Of a DNA stretch of 64,000 bases, positions 43,740 to 54,689 are shown piece after piece. Below the pieces are notes generated by a model. The model did not search any database. It was not told the origin of the DNA and saw only the letters and a program-made list of their open reading frames with translations. Source of the DNA: Arsenicibacter rosenii (GTDB lineage Bacteria > Bacteroidota > Bacteroidia > Cytophagales > Spirosomataceae); NCBI RefSeq assembly GCF_001870735.1, contig NZ_MORL01000013.1:62001-126000 (forward strand), read 5' to 3'. Each line of letters starts with the position of its first letter. Position 1 is the stretch's first letter. The translations under genes were made by a program, and so were the position numbers.

Positions 43740-43757
43740 CCGGCAGACATCTGCCGG
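43740..43757 (+). promoter_or_regulatory. intra-cassette hairpin 1
   Basis: CCGGCAGA-CA-TCTGCCGG is a perfect palindrome in the 124-bp gap between the hydrolase and ATP-grasp genes, 17 bp after the hydrolase stop. It has no T-run. It could process or stabilise the mRNA, or be a protein-binding site. Confidence 0.4.
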
Positions 43758-43847
43758 CTCTGAACGTTCGAACGACTCAACAGTTTGTTTACCAATAGTT
43801 TTACCAACAGAACAAACATTACTCACAATTAACTGACTTTCAGCTCG

Positions 43848-44882
43848 ATGGCAAAAATAGGTATCTTATTCGGACAGGAAAATACGTTTCCGCAGGCATT
43901 TATTGACCGCGTAAACGAAAAACAAAGTGAATTTAAAGCCGAATTCGTCAGTATTGACCAGGTCGAACAAGGCGTTGCCACCGACTATGCTGTCATTATC
44001 GACCGGATTTCGCAGGATGTACCGTTCTACCGGGCTTTCCTGAAAAATGCGGCCCTGACCGGTACGGCCGTTATCAATAACCCGTTCTGGTGGAGTGCCG
44101 ACGAAAAGTTCTTTAACAACTGTCTGGCGGTGCAGCTGGGTGTACCCGTACCGAAAACTTTTCTGCTGCCGTCCAAAGAGCGGCCGGACGATACCAATGC
44201 CAATTCTTTCCGGAACCTGCGCATGATGGATTGGGACGGTATTTTTAACTACATCGGCTTTCCGGCTTTCATGAAACCACACGCCGGTGGTGGCTGGAAG
44301 AGCGTTTATAAGGTTCACAACCCGCAGGAGTTCTATCAGGCGTACGACGAAACCGGTCAGCTGGTCATGCTGTATCAGGAAGCGATTGAGTTCGAAGACT
44401 ATTTCCGCTGCTACTGCATTGGCGGGAAAGAGGTCCGGATCATGCCGTATGAACCCCGCAACCCGCACCACCTGCGTTATGCGGCAGAACCACAGACCAA
44501 AGGCCCGGCCCTCGAAAAACTGCTGGCTACGATCAGGGAATATGTGCTGGCGCTGAATAACGGCCTTGGCTACGACTTCAATACCTTTGAGTTTGCCGTG
44601 CGCGATGGAATTCCGATTGCCATTGACTTCTGCAACCCGGCTCCCGACGCCGATCTGTATTCGGTCGGACAGGAAAACTTTGACTGGGTGGTTGAAGCGG
44701 CAGCCAACTTCGCTATCGAAAAAGCAAAGAGCTATAAACCCGGCCAGATGAATCTGACCTGGGGATCCTTTGTCCGTCATTCGACGCAGGGCCTTGGTAT
44801 GACGCCACCGGCAGCAGCCACCGAACCGGCCGCCACTGAGCCTGAAGCCGCCGCTAAACCGAAGCGTACGAAAAAGAAATAA
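43848..44882 (+). CDS. ATP-grasp (RimK-like) ligase
   Basis: This 344-residue protein has the ATP-grasp fold: Lys143 in FPAFMKPHAGGGWKSVY (nucleotide-binding loop), the hinge-type stretch MLYQEAIEFEDYFRCYCIGGKEV, and metal ligands in FNTFEFAVRDGIPIAIDFCNPAP (Glu248, Asp260, Asn263). Such enzymes use ATP to activate a carboxylate and couple it to an amine or thiol. The C-terminal 25 residues are an Ala/Pro/Glu tail ending in a basic KPKRTKKK, possibly a contact site. Its partner genes suggest it adds a unit to a small peptide-like molecule. Substrates are unknown. Confidence 0.87.
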   Translation: MAKIGILFGQENTFPQAFIDRVNEKQSEFKAEFVSIDQVEQGVATDYAVIIDRISQDVPFYRAFLKNAALTGTAVINNPFWWSADEKFFNNCLAVQLGVPVPKTFLLPSKERPDDTNANSFRNLRMMDWDGIFNYIGFPAFMKPHAGGGWKSVYKVHNPQEFYQAYDETGQLVMLYQEAIEFEDYFRCYCIGGKEVRIMPYEPRNPHHLRYAAEPQTKGPALEKLLATIREYVLALNNGLGYDFNTFEFAVRDGIPIAIDFCNPAPDADLYSVGQENFDWVVEAAANFAIEKAKSYKPGQMNLTWGSFVRHSTQGLGMTPPAAATEPAATEPEAAAKPKRTKKK

Positions 44883-44889
44883 GTCTGTC

Positions 44890-44917
44890 CGGGTGCCGGT
44901 AGATCTACCGGCACCCG
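44890..44917 (+). promoter_or_regulatory. intra-cassette hairpin 2, 28-bp perfect palindrome
   Basis: CGGGTGCCGGTA and its complement flank a central GATC, giving a perfect 28-bp palindrome 8 bp after the ATP-grasp stop and 30 bp before the carboxylate-amine ligase ATG. It is followed by ATATTATTTACC. It looks like an intra-operon terminator or RNA-processing site. Confidence 0.6.
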
Positions 44918-44946
44918 ATATTATTTACCTCTACATCTGAATTACT

Positions 44947-46047
44947 ATGCCCGTTTTTACCCTCGGAATCGAAGAAGAGTTTCAGACCATTGACCCGGAT
45001 ACCAGGGAGCTCCGGTCGCACATGTCCAAAATTGTGGAAGGTGGAAAGATTGTGTTACAGGAACGGGTAAAAGCCGAGATGCACCAGGCAGTGGTGGAGG
45101 TTGGCACAGAAATCTGTAACAATATTCACGAGGCCCGTGATGAGGTTACGTACCTGCGCCGCAATATCATGGAACTGGCCGACAAACAGAATCTGCGCAT
45201 TGCCTCGGCCGGCACCCACCCGTTTTCCGACTGGCAGGATCAGCTGATTACACCCAATGAACGCTACGACCGCCTGATTGACGAAATGCGGGATGTGGCC
45301 CGTTCGAACCTGATCTTTGGCCTGCACGTACACGTAGGCATCGAGAGCCGTAACGAGGGCATACAGATTATGAATGCGGTACGGTATTTTCTGCCCCACA
45401 TTTATGCACTCTCGACCAATTCGCCGTTCTGGCGCGGCCGCAATACGGGTTTTAAATCGTACCGGTCCAAAGTGTTTGACAAGTTCCCGCGTACCGGGAT
45501 TCCGGACTTTTTCTCGTCGGCCGCCGAATACGACGAATACATTAACCTGCTGGTAAAAACAAACTGTATCGACAACGGCAAGAAAATCTGGTGGGACATC
45601 CGGCTCCATCCGTTCTTCAACACCATCGAATTCCGGATTTGCGACTGCCCGATGCGGGTTGATGAAACCATCTGTCTGGCGGCTATCATGCAGGCCCTTG
45701 TAGCAAAAATCTACAAGCTGCACCGGCAAAACCTGAATTTCCGGCCTTACCGGCGTATTCTGATTAACGAAAACAAATGGCGGGCCGCCCGGTATGGCAT
45801 CGAAGGAAAACTGATTGATTTCGGTAAGCAGGAAGAAGTTCCGACCCATCACCTCATCCACGAACTGCTCGATTTTATCGACGATGTGCTCGATGAACTA
45901 GGCAGCCGCGCCGAGTGCGAATATGTACTCAAAATTCTGGAAATGGGTACCGGTGCCGATCGTCAGTTAGCCGTTTTCCAGCAAACCGGTGACCTGAAGC
46001 GCGTTGTGGATTACATTGTCGAGGAAACTTCTCACGGAGTACGGTAG
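44947..46047 (+). CDS. carboxylate-amine ligase, GCS2 / YbdK family
   Basis: This 366-residue protein belongs to the GCS2 branch of glutamate-cysteine ligase-like amide-forming enzymes. Markers are the metal-binding start LGIEEEFQTID, MHQAVVEVGTEICNN, FGLHVHVGI and the arginine-rich WWDIRLHPFFNTIEFRICDCPM. The family (E. coli YbdK) forms gamma-glutamyl-like amide bonds with ATP; the YbdK product in vivo is uncertain. It is the third gene of the cassette, flanked by ATP-grasp and amidotransferase genes, which is a strong sign of a dedicated biosynthetic pathway and not of glutathione synthesis. Confidence 0.9.
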   Translation: MPVFTLGIEEEFQTIDPDTRELRSHMSKIVEGGKIVLQERVKAEMHQAVVEVGTEICNNIHEARDEVTYLRRNIMELADKQNLRIASAGTHPFSDWQDQLITPNERYDRLIDEMRDVARSNLIFGLHVHVGIESRNEGIQIMNAVRYFLPHIYALSTNSPFWRGRNTGFKSYRSKVFDKFPRTGIPDFFSSAAEYDEYINLLVKTNCIDNGKKIWWDIRLHPFFNTIEFRICDCPMRVDETICLAAIMQALVAKIYKLHRQNLNFRPYRRILINENKWRAARYGIEGKLIDFGKQEEVPTHHLIHELLDFIDDVLDELGSRAECEYVLKILEMGTGADRQLAVFQQTGDLKRVVDYIVEETSHGVR

Positions 46048-46057
46048 TTAAACCTGT

Positions 46058-46095
46058 AGAACGGAGCGGTTCGCCGCGTGGTGTTATTCCGTTCT
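46058..46095 (+). promoter_or_regulatory. intra-cassette hairpin 3
   Basis: AGAACGGA (46058-46065) pairs with TCCGTTCT (46088-46095), with an inner GCGG/CCGC stem, filling most of the 60-bp gap before the amidotransferase ATG at 46108. Confidence 0.45.
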
Positions 46096-46107
46096 GCATT
46101 GCAGATT

Positions 46108-46941
46108 ATGAAACAGATAAGATTAGCGATTCTGGATATGTATGACAACCATCCTAATGAAGGGATGCGTTGTATCCATCAGCTTATTCAGAAAACCAAA
46201 GAAGAAGAGCAGATCGACCTGACCGTTGATGTGTTTAATGTCCGGGCCAACAACGAACTCCCCGGCCTCGATTACGATATTTATGTATCTACAGGAGGGC
46301 CAGGCAGTCCGCTGCCGTCATCCGATGCCTGGGAACGGCATTATTTCTCATTGATTGACAGGCTGTTTGAGTATAACCGGCAGAACCGGCAGAAAAAATA
46401 CGTTTTTCTGATTTGCCACTCGTTTCAGCTCGTTGCCCGCCATTTCCGGATCGGGATGATCAGCAAGCGGCGGTCAACCTCGTTCGGTATTTTCCCGATT
46501 CACCGCACCGACGACGGGCATTCGGAGCCTTATTTCAAGGCACTTCCCGATCCGCTGTTTGCCGTCGATTCACGGGATTTCCAGCTGACGAGTCCGAACT
46601 GGAACCGGATCGAAGAACTGGGTATGAAAGTACTCGCCCTCGAAAAAATCCGGCCCCATGTCAACCTGGAACGGGCCATTATGGCGGTCCGGTTCTCAAA
46701 CGAAATCTTCGGTACCCAGTTTCACCCCGAGGCCGATAGTGCCGGGATGCTCCGGTATTTTCTGACCGACGAGAAACGGAATCAGATTGTTGCCAACCAT
46801 GGCGAAGCCAAGTATAATGAAATGGTAGACTCACTCCAGGATCCCGACAAGATCCGGCTGACGGAAGCCGTAATCATTCCTTCGTTTCTGCGGCAAGCGA
46901 TTCGCGCCTTTGCCCCGTTGACGCCACAAATGCATAACTAA
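46108..46941 (+). CDS. class I glutamine amidotransferase-like protein
   Basis: This 277-residue protein has a class I (GMP-synthase-like) glutaminase fold. The oxyanion region is VSTGGPGSP (60-68), the nucleophile is Cys103 in LICHSFQLVARHF, and the His206/Glu208 dyad is in FGTQFHPEAD. The usual elbow G-x-C-x-G is replaced by I-C-H-S-F, which is unusual. About 60 extra C-terminal residues follow the core. It could supply ammonia to one of the ligases, or hydrolyse gamma-glutamyl bonds like other members of this superfamily. The ATG at 46108 was chosen over an in-frame codon at 46078 that lies in a hairpin. Confidence 0.85.
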   Translation: MKQIRLAILDMYDNHPNEGMRCIHQLIQKTKEEEQIDLTVDVFNVRANNELPGLDYDIYVSTGGPGSPLPSSDAWERHYFSLIDRLFEYNRQNRQKKYVFLICHSFQLVARHFRIGMISKRRSTSFGIFPIHRTDDGHSEPYFKALPDPLFAVDSRDFQLTSPNWNRIEELGMKVLALEKIRPHVNLERAIMAVRFSNEIFGTQFHPEADSAGMLRYFLTDEKRNQIVANHGEAKYNEMVDSLQDPDKIRLTEAVIIPSFLRQAIRAFAPLTPQMHN

Positions 46942-46946
46942 CCCAT

Positions 46947-46967
46947 TTTCAGCCTCTTCGGTTGAAA
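46947..46967 (+). promoter_or_regulatory. intra-cassette hairpin 4
   Basis: TTTCAGCC-TCTTC-GGTTGAAA forms an 8-bp stem with one G-U pair in the 42-bp gap before the last cassette gene. Confidence 0.35.
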
Positions 46968-46983
46968 GCTAAACCAAGCAATT

Positions 46984-48179
46984 ATGATTTCAACAGTCCG
47001 TCAGATCTATAATGAAGCATTTAGTAAAGAACGATACCAGGACTTACTACAGGCTATAAACGAGGATTTGCCTGGAATGCTGGACTTCCGGATTGCCGAA
47101 ACGCCCGTCTTCGTACCGAAAGAACTGAAAGAGAAACTGATCTCGGCCTGTGATCATATTATTGATGTCATCGCCGCCGACAACTTTAAGGAGTTAACCG
47201 AAAAGGCGATTCCGCGCAATGATTATGTCCCGAACGAAGACGATCACGCGGGCTTTCTGGCGATTGACTTTGCGGTTTGCCGGAACGAATCGACCGGCGA
47301 GCTGGAACCTCAGTTGATTGAGTTACAAGGATTTCCGTCTTTGTTTGGTTTTCAGGCCTATATTCCGGGTCAGTTCCGCCATCACTTCCCGATTCCGGAA
47401 TCGTATACCTCCCTGTTCAATGTTGCCGACCGGGATGCTTATGTTGATGAATTGCGCAAACTGATTGTCGGAGAACACGATCCGGCGCATGTGATTCTGC
47501 TGGAAATTTATCCGGAGCAACAGAAAACCCGGATTGACTTTGAACTGACCCGTCGCTTTCTGGGCGTTGAGCCGGTCTGTCTGACCAACATCAAAAAAGA
47601 GGGCCGGACACTGTCTTACGAAAAAGACGGCCGGCTGATTCCGATCAAACGAATCTATAACCGGCTGATTTTCGATGACTTACAGCGTTTCGTTAACCTT
47701 GATACGGAATTCAGCCCCACCGATGATGTTGATGTTGAATGGGTGTGCCATCCGAACTGGTTTTTCCGGATCAGTAAATATACACTCCCGTTGTTCGACA
47801 GTCCGTTTGTGCCCAAAAGTCATTTCCTGAGCGATCTGGAAGCCTACCCGGCCGATCTGGAAAATTACGTGCTGAAGCCTCTGTTCTCCTTCGCCGGCAG
47901 CGGCGTGCAGCTGCATATTTCGGAAGAAGACCTTGATGCCATTCCGCCCTATGAGCGGCATAACTTTCTGTTACAGCGGAAAGTGCAGTACGAACCCGTG
48001 ATTCAGTCGCCGGACGGGCTGGTGAAGTGCGAAATCCGGATGCTCTTTATCTGGCACAAGGACGAGCCGCGTCCCAAACTGGTCACTAACCTGGCACGCC
48101 TGAGCCGCGGCGAGATGATCGGCGTAAACTTCAACAAAAACAAAGATTGGGTTGGCGGCAGTATCTGCTTTTTTGAGCC

Positions 48180-48183
<4 letters not shown>
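46984..48183 (+). CDS. divergent ATP-grasp-like protein, last gene of the ligase cassette
   Basis: This 399-residue protein is not a member of a family I can name. Its C-terminal half has ATP-grasp features: Lys298 in YVLKPLFSFAGSGVQLHI, a hinge-like LLQRKVQYEPVI (329-340), Glu350 and Arg352 in KCEIRMLFIW, and Asn382/Asn384 in GVNFNKNKDWVGG. The N-terminal half (about 1-240) looks like a substrate-binding region with PQLIELQGFPSLFGFQAY. It would be the third ATP-dependent ligase of the cassette. Its stop overlaps the stop of the convergent kinase gene. Confidence 0.75.
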
Positions 48184-50552
<2,369 letters not shown>

Positions 50553-50588
50553 TCTCTTCCGTGCAGATAAGATTGTCGATTACATCAT

Positions 50589-50604
50589 ACGTTTATTTAA
50601 ACGT
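50589..50604. promoter_or_regulatory. 16-bp palindrome in a divergent intergenic region
   Basis: ACGTTTA-TT-TAAACGT is a perfect inverted repeat 37 bp upstream of the hybrid kinase start, in the 221-bp gap shared with the divergent beta-lactamase-family gene. It has the form of an operator; the regulator is not known. I saw no exact TAnnTTTG box in this gap. Confidence 0.3.
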
Positions 50605-50773
50605 CTAAAGTAAACGAAAAGGTTAAATTGTCAACTACTTAGCTACAAATAATAAGCCACCGCGCTTCTGCGTCCTGAATACTATCTCCGAAACAAAGGA
50701 CTTTCCTTGCGGAAGCGGTAACTTCTTACTAAGTTGCTGTCTATACTGATTCCATTCACTTCTCGCCTGCTTC

Positions 50774-52330
50774 ATGAAAAAACTACTTCCGCTGGCCTGC
50801 CTGCTGGCCACTGTTGCGGTTGGACAACCTGTACCGAATAAACCGGATCATGTCACAAAAACGTATCAGCCACCCGCCTTTACGGACCCTGACCGGCATA
50901 AGAAAATCGAGGCGGCCATTCCGGTTATCGACAAACTCTACCGCGAATACGCCGAAAAGAACCATTTCCCCGGCATTGTCTTCGGATTGGTTGTCGACGG
51001 GAAACTGGTGCATGCGGGCGGGGCTGGTTTTACCGATGTCAGCAAGAAACTGGCGGCAACGCCTGCTTCGCTGTTCCGGATCGCTTCCATGAGCAAAAGC
51101 GTCACCAATATGGCGATCCTCAAACTCCGCGATGAAGGCAAACTACGGCTCGACGACCCGGTGCAGCAATACATTCCGGATATGGCGAAAATGACCTACC
51201 TCACCGCCGACTCCCCGCTGATCACCATCCGCCACCTGATGACGCATACGGCCGGTTTTCCGGAAGACAACCCATGGGGCGACCGCCAGCTCGACGACTC
51301 AGACGCTGATCTCATCAAGCTTATCAAAGGTGACCTGTCGAATTCGAATGTGCCCGGTGTCAGCTACGAATACAGCAACCTGGGTTTTGCCATGCTGGGG
51401 GCCATCATTACCAGGGTTTCCGGTAAACAATACCAGAACTACATCACCGACAATATCCTGAAGCCGCTGGGCATGACACACACGGTCTGGGAATACACGA
51501 AGGTACCGGCTGAACAGCTGGCGCACGGCTATCGCCGGGAAGATAATCAATGGAAAGAAGAGGCCCTGCTCCACGATGGGTCATACGGCGCAATGGGCGG
51601 GCTGATCACGTCGGTCGAAGACTTCAGTAAGTACATGGCCTACCATCAGGCGGCATGGCCTCCCCGCAGCGATGCCGATGCCGGACCGGTCAAACGCAGT
51701 TCGGTACGGGAAATGCAGCAGCCCTGGACATTCAATTTCCTGAATCCGCAATTTAAGTACCCTGGTGGCCGGACGTGCGCCATGACCAGCAGCTACGCCT
51801 ACGGTCTGCGCTGGAGCCGCGACTGCGACGGCCGGGTGTATGTCGGCCATACCGGCGGCTTACCGGGTTTCGGCAGTCAGTGGTGGATCATGCCCGACTA
51901 CGGCATCGGTGTCGTTGCCTGCGGAAACCTGACCTATGCCAGTATGGGTAATGCCAACTGGGCGGTACTCGACACGCTGATCCGGCTGGCAGATCTGAAG
52001 CCACGTCAGCTGCCGGTTTCACCGATACTGGCGCAACGCAAAAACGAATTAATGAACCTCCTGCCCGACTGGACCAACGCAGAAAAAAGCGGCCTTTTTG
52101 CCGAAAATTTCTTCCCTGACAAATCCGTTGCGCATCGCCGCCAGGCCGTTAAAGAGCTGTATGCCAAGGCCGGAAAGATTATCCGCGTCGGTGAGATGAT
52201 TCCCGAAAATCAGCTACGGGGCCGCTTCCTGATCGAAGGTGAACAGGCCAATATTGATGTGTTTTTTACCCTGACTCCCGAAAATCCGGCGCTTATTCAG
52301 CAGCTTGACTTCCGGGAAGTCAGCAAATAA
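50774..52330 (+). CDS. secreted serine hydrolase, beta-lactamase/class C family
   Basis: This 518-residue protein has a signal peptide (MKKLLPLACLLATVAVGQ) and a class C beta-lactamase/DD-peptidase-type domain: nucleophile Ser105 and Lys108 (SMSKSV), Tyr200-Ser-Asn202 (YEYSN) and a third motif in VGHTGGLPGFGSQWW. About 120 extra C-terminal residues follow, as in many esterase-like members. Such proteins act on D-amino-acid peptides or esters and are not necessarily antibiotic resistance enzymes. It ends in a strong terminator 7 bp downstream. Confidence 0.91.
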   Translation: MKKLLPLACLLATVAVGQPVPNKPDHVTKTYQPPAFTDPDRHKKIEAAIPVIDKLYREYAEKNHFPGIVFGLVVDGKLVHAGGAGFTDVSKKLAATPASLFRIASMSKSVTNMAILKLRDEGKLRLDDPVQQYIPDMAKMTYLTADSPLITIRHLMTHTAGFPEDNPWGDRQLDDSDADLIKLIKGDLSNSNVPGVSYEYSNLGFAMLGAIITRVSGKQYQNYITDNILKPLGMTHTVWEYTKVPAEQLAHGYRREDNQWKEEALLHDGSYGAMGGLITSVEDFSKYMAYHQAAWPPRSDADAGPVKRSSVREMQQPWTFNFLNPQFKYPGGRTCAMTSSYAYGLRWSRDCDGRVYVGHTGGLPGFGSQWWIMPDYGIGVVACGNLTYASMGNANWAVLDTLIRLADLKPRQLPVSPILAQRKNELMNLLPDWTNAEKSGLFAENFFPDKSVAHRRQAVKELYAKAGKIIRVGEMIPENQLRGRFLIEGEQANIDVFFTLTPENPALIQQLDFREVSK

Positions 52331-52337
52331 AGCCGAC

Positions 52338-52376
52338 GGCCACCGGTGAAGCCATACTGGCACCGGTGGCCTTTCT
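52338..52376 (+). terminator. Rho-independent terminator after the serine hydrolase gene
   Basis: GGCCACCGGTG (52338-52348) pairs perfectly with CACCGGTGGCC (52361-52371) and is followed by TTTCTTTT. It ends 12 bp before the M28 peptidase ATG at 52389, so that gene needs readthrough or its own promoter. Confidence 0.8.
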
Positions 52377-52388
52377 TTTCCTGACCCC

Positions 52389-54689
52389 ATGACCCGACGA
52401 AACCCTATCCTTGCAGCCATCACCCTGTTTCTGCTGCTGGCCCTGTCGTGCCTGAGCATCTGGCTGGTACGCCCGCCCGACGTGGTGCCTGCCTCCGCCC
52501 CCGACACCGGCTTTTCGGCCGAACGGGCCATGCAACACATCCGCCGGTTTGCGCGGCAACCCCATGCCATGGGTACGCCCGAACATGCACGGGTGCGAAC
52601 CTACCTGATCGGACAGCTTCAGACCCTGGGCTTATCGCCGATGGTACAGGATACGACCGTTTCGCGCGGTACGCTGATAGGGCATGTCTACAACATCGTC
52701 GGCCGTCTGAAAGGCAAGGGGTCTGGTAAGGCGGTTCTGCTGATGGCTCACTATGATTCACAGCCCAATACCCCCGGTGCGGCCGACGACGGTGCCGGTG
52801 TCGCCGCTATCCTTGAAACGGTCAGGGCATTACGGCAATCACCGGTCCTGCAAAACGACATTATCGTGCTGCTGACCGATGGTGAAGAATATGGCTTGCT
52901 GGGCGCGCAGGGCTTTATGCTGCATCCGTGGGCCAAAGAGGTCGGATTTGTGATTAATCTGGAAGCCCGTGGCAACAGCGGACCGGGCATGACGTTTGAA
53001 ATCAGTCCGCAAAACGGCTGGGTAGTCCGCGAGTTTGCCAAAGCAGCCCCGGTTCCGTTTGCGAGTTCGCTGATGTATGAAGTATACCGCGCCCTCCCGA
53101 ACGACACCGATTTTTCTGTTTTCCGGGAAGCCGGTTACCCGGGCGTCAACTCCGCCTTTATCGATGGGTTTGTCAATTACCACAAGCTGACCGACACCCC
53201 GGAAGCCCTTGACCTGCGCAGTCTGCAACACCACGGCAGCAATACACTCGCGCTGGCAAAGCATTTCGGCACCATTCCGCTTACCGATACCAAAGCCCCG
53301 GATAAGGTGTTTTTTAATCCGGCGGGCAGCTGGCTGATTCAATATCCGATGTGGGTATCCGGCGCGCTGCTGGCGATTGTCACGGTACTGCTTTGTCTGG
53401 TTATACTATCGGGGCACAAAAAGCAGTTATTCAGCATTGGCCAAAGTGTTGGCAGTCTGTTTTTGTTTCTGCTGATGCCGCTGCTGACCGGCGCTTTTTT
53501 TGCTGGCTTTAACTGGCTCATAGCAAAGCTATTACCCTATACTCATTTTTTCAACGGCGTTTATCAGTCGGGGGTCTTTTTTGTGGGTTACGCCGGTATT
53601 GCTATTGCCTTAGCTCTGTTCCTGAGCCGGTTGGCTATCCGGTGGGTACGGCCGTTTTCACTGGTTATCGGCGTCGACCTGATTTTTCTGCTGTTGGCCG
53701 CAACCCTGACCTGGTTTGTGCCGTCGGCCAGCTTTATTTTCCTGATTCCGCTCCTGTTTGCGCTGTCGGGCACGCTCATTGTCTTACTCACCAACCGGCA
53801 CCGGTCATCGCAGGGAATGGCCTATGCCGGTATTTTTCTGGTCTGCCTCTCCCCCGCCATCCTGATGCTGATGCCGATGGTTCATCTCCTGTTTGTCACG
53901 TTTGCCCTACAGTTGCCTTCGGCCTCCATGTTTGTGCTGACGCTGCTGCTCGGGCTCTGCTTTCCGCTGCTGATCATTATTGACCGCAGCCTGCAATGGA
54001 GCCGCGTACCGGCACTGCCCCTCTTTTTTTTGGTGTCAGGACTGAGCATTACCGGTTTTGCGGTGTACAGCGAGCAGCCAACCGACAAACAGCCGCTGCA
54101 CAGTCACCAGTTTTACATCCTGAATACCGATACGAACAAGGCAGTGTGGGCGAGTATTTTTCCCCAAACCAATGACTGGAACCGTACCTTTTTCACACAG
54201 CCCCACATGGGTACACTTTCCGGTTTTTACCCGAATCCGCAGACGGCCTATCTGTTGAATGCCGCACCGGCGATTACCGATGCTCCGCCCACGGCAACGG
54301 TCTTGTCAGATATAACCCGCCAATCCGTACGCACGCTGACCTTGCAGCTTACCTCTGTCAGGGGGGCAGCACATATGGAAGTCGTTTTACAGGTACCAGC
54401 TGAAAGCGACTTGCTATCCGCGAACATACGCGGGGCCACAATTCAAAAAGACTGGTCGGGTGGCGCCGACGGAAAATGGCTTCACCTGTACATTGTCGGA
54501 CTGCCAACTGACAAGTCAATACCACTGGCTCTCAACCTCATACCGAAAAAACCGGTTACCCTCCGGCTATACGACCATTCTATCGGGTTGCCGGCATCGC
54601 TCATAAAAAGTCCGCCACCCGCTCATGTAATTCCTGAGCAGGGGCGGAACAGCAATGTGACAATTATCGGTAAAACCTACCGGTTCTAA
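52389..54689 (+). CDS. M28-family zinc peptidase with multi-span membrane domain
   Basis: This 766-residue protein has an N-terminal membrane anchor (about residues 8-27), an extracytoplasmic M28 aminopeptidase domain (about 40-310) and then about nine membrane helices, plus a C-terminal soluble domain of about 200 residues. Zinc-site residues are His121 (LMAHYDSQ), Asp133 (GAADDGAG), Glu166/Glu167 (TDGEEYG) and Glu192 (NLEARGNSGPG). The layout resembles the ER aminopeptidase ERMP1/Fxna group. It would trim peptides at the periplasmic face. Its stop overlaps that of the convergent aminotransferase gene by 4 bp. Confidence 0.92.
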   Translation: MTRRNPILAAITLFLLLALSCLSIWLVRPPDVVPASAPDTGFSAERAMQHIRRFARQPHAMGTPEHARVRTYLIGQLQTLGLSPMVQDTTVSRGTLIGHVYNIVGRLKGKGSGKAVLLMAHYDSQPNTPGAADDGAGVAAILETVRALRQSPVLQNDIIVLLTDGEEYGLLGAQGFMLHPWAKEVGFVINLEARGNSGPGMTFEISPQNGWVVREFAKAAPVPFASSLMYEVYRALPNDTDFSVFREAGYPGVNSAFIDGFVNYHKLTDTPEALDLRSLQHHGSNTLALAKHFGTIPLTDTKAPDKVFFNPAGSWLIQYPMWVSGALLAIVTVLLCLVILSGHKKQLFSIGQSVGSLFLFLLMPLLTGAFFAGFNWLIAKLLPYTHFFNGVYQSGVFFVGYAGIAIALALFLSRLAIRWVRPFSLVIGVDLIFLLLAATLTWFVPSASFIFLIPLLFALSGTLIVLLTNRHRSSQGMAYAGIFLVCLSPAILMLMPMVHLLFVTFALQLPSASMFVLTLLLGLCFPLLIIIDRSLQWSRVPALPLFFLVSGLSITGFAVYSEQPTDKQPLHSHQFYILNTDTNKAVWASIFPQTNDWNRTFFTQPHMGTLSGFYPNPQTAYLLNAAPAITDAPPTATVLSDITRQSVRTLTLQLTSVRGAAHMEVVLQVPAESDLLSANIRGATIQKDWSGGADGKWLHLYIVGLPTDKSIPLALNLIPKKPVTLRLYDHSIGLPASLIKSPPPAHVIPEQGRNSNVTIIGKTYRF

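Noticed and set aside
50774-52330. antibiotic-resistance beta-lactamase
   Set aside because: The SxxK and YxN motifs are present, but the long C-terminal extension and overall pattern fit the broad serine-hydrolase/esterase group; resistance cannot be claimed.
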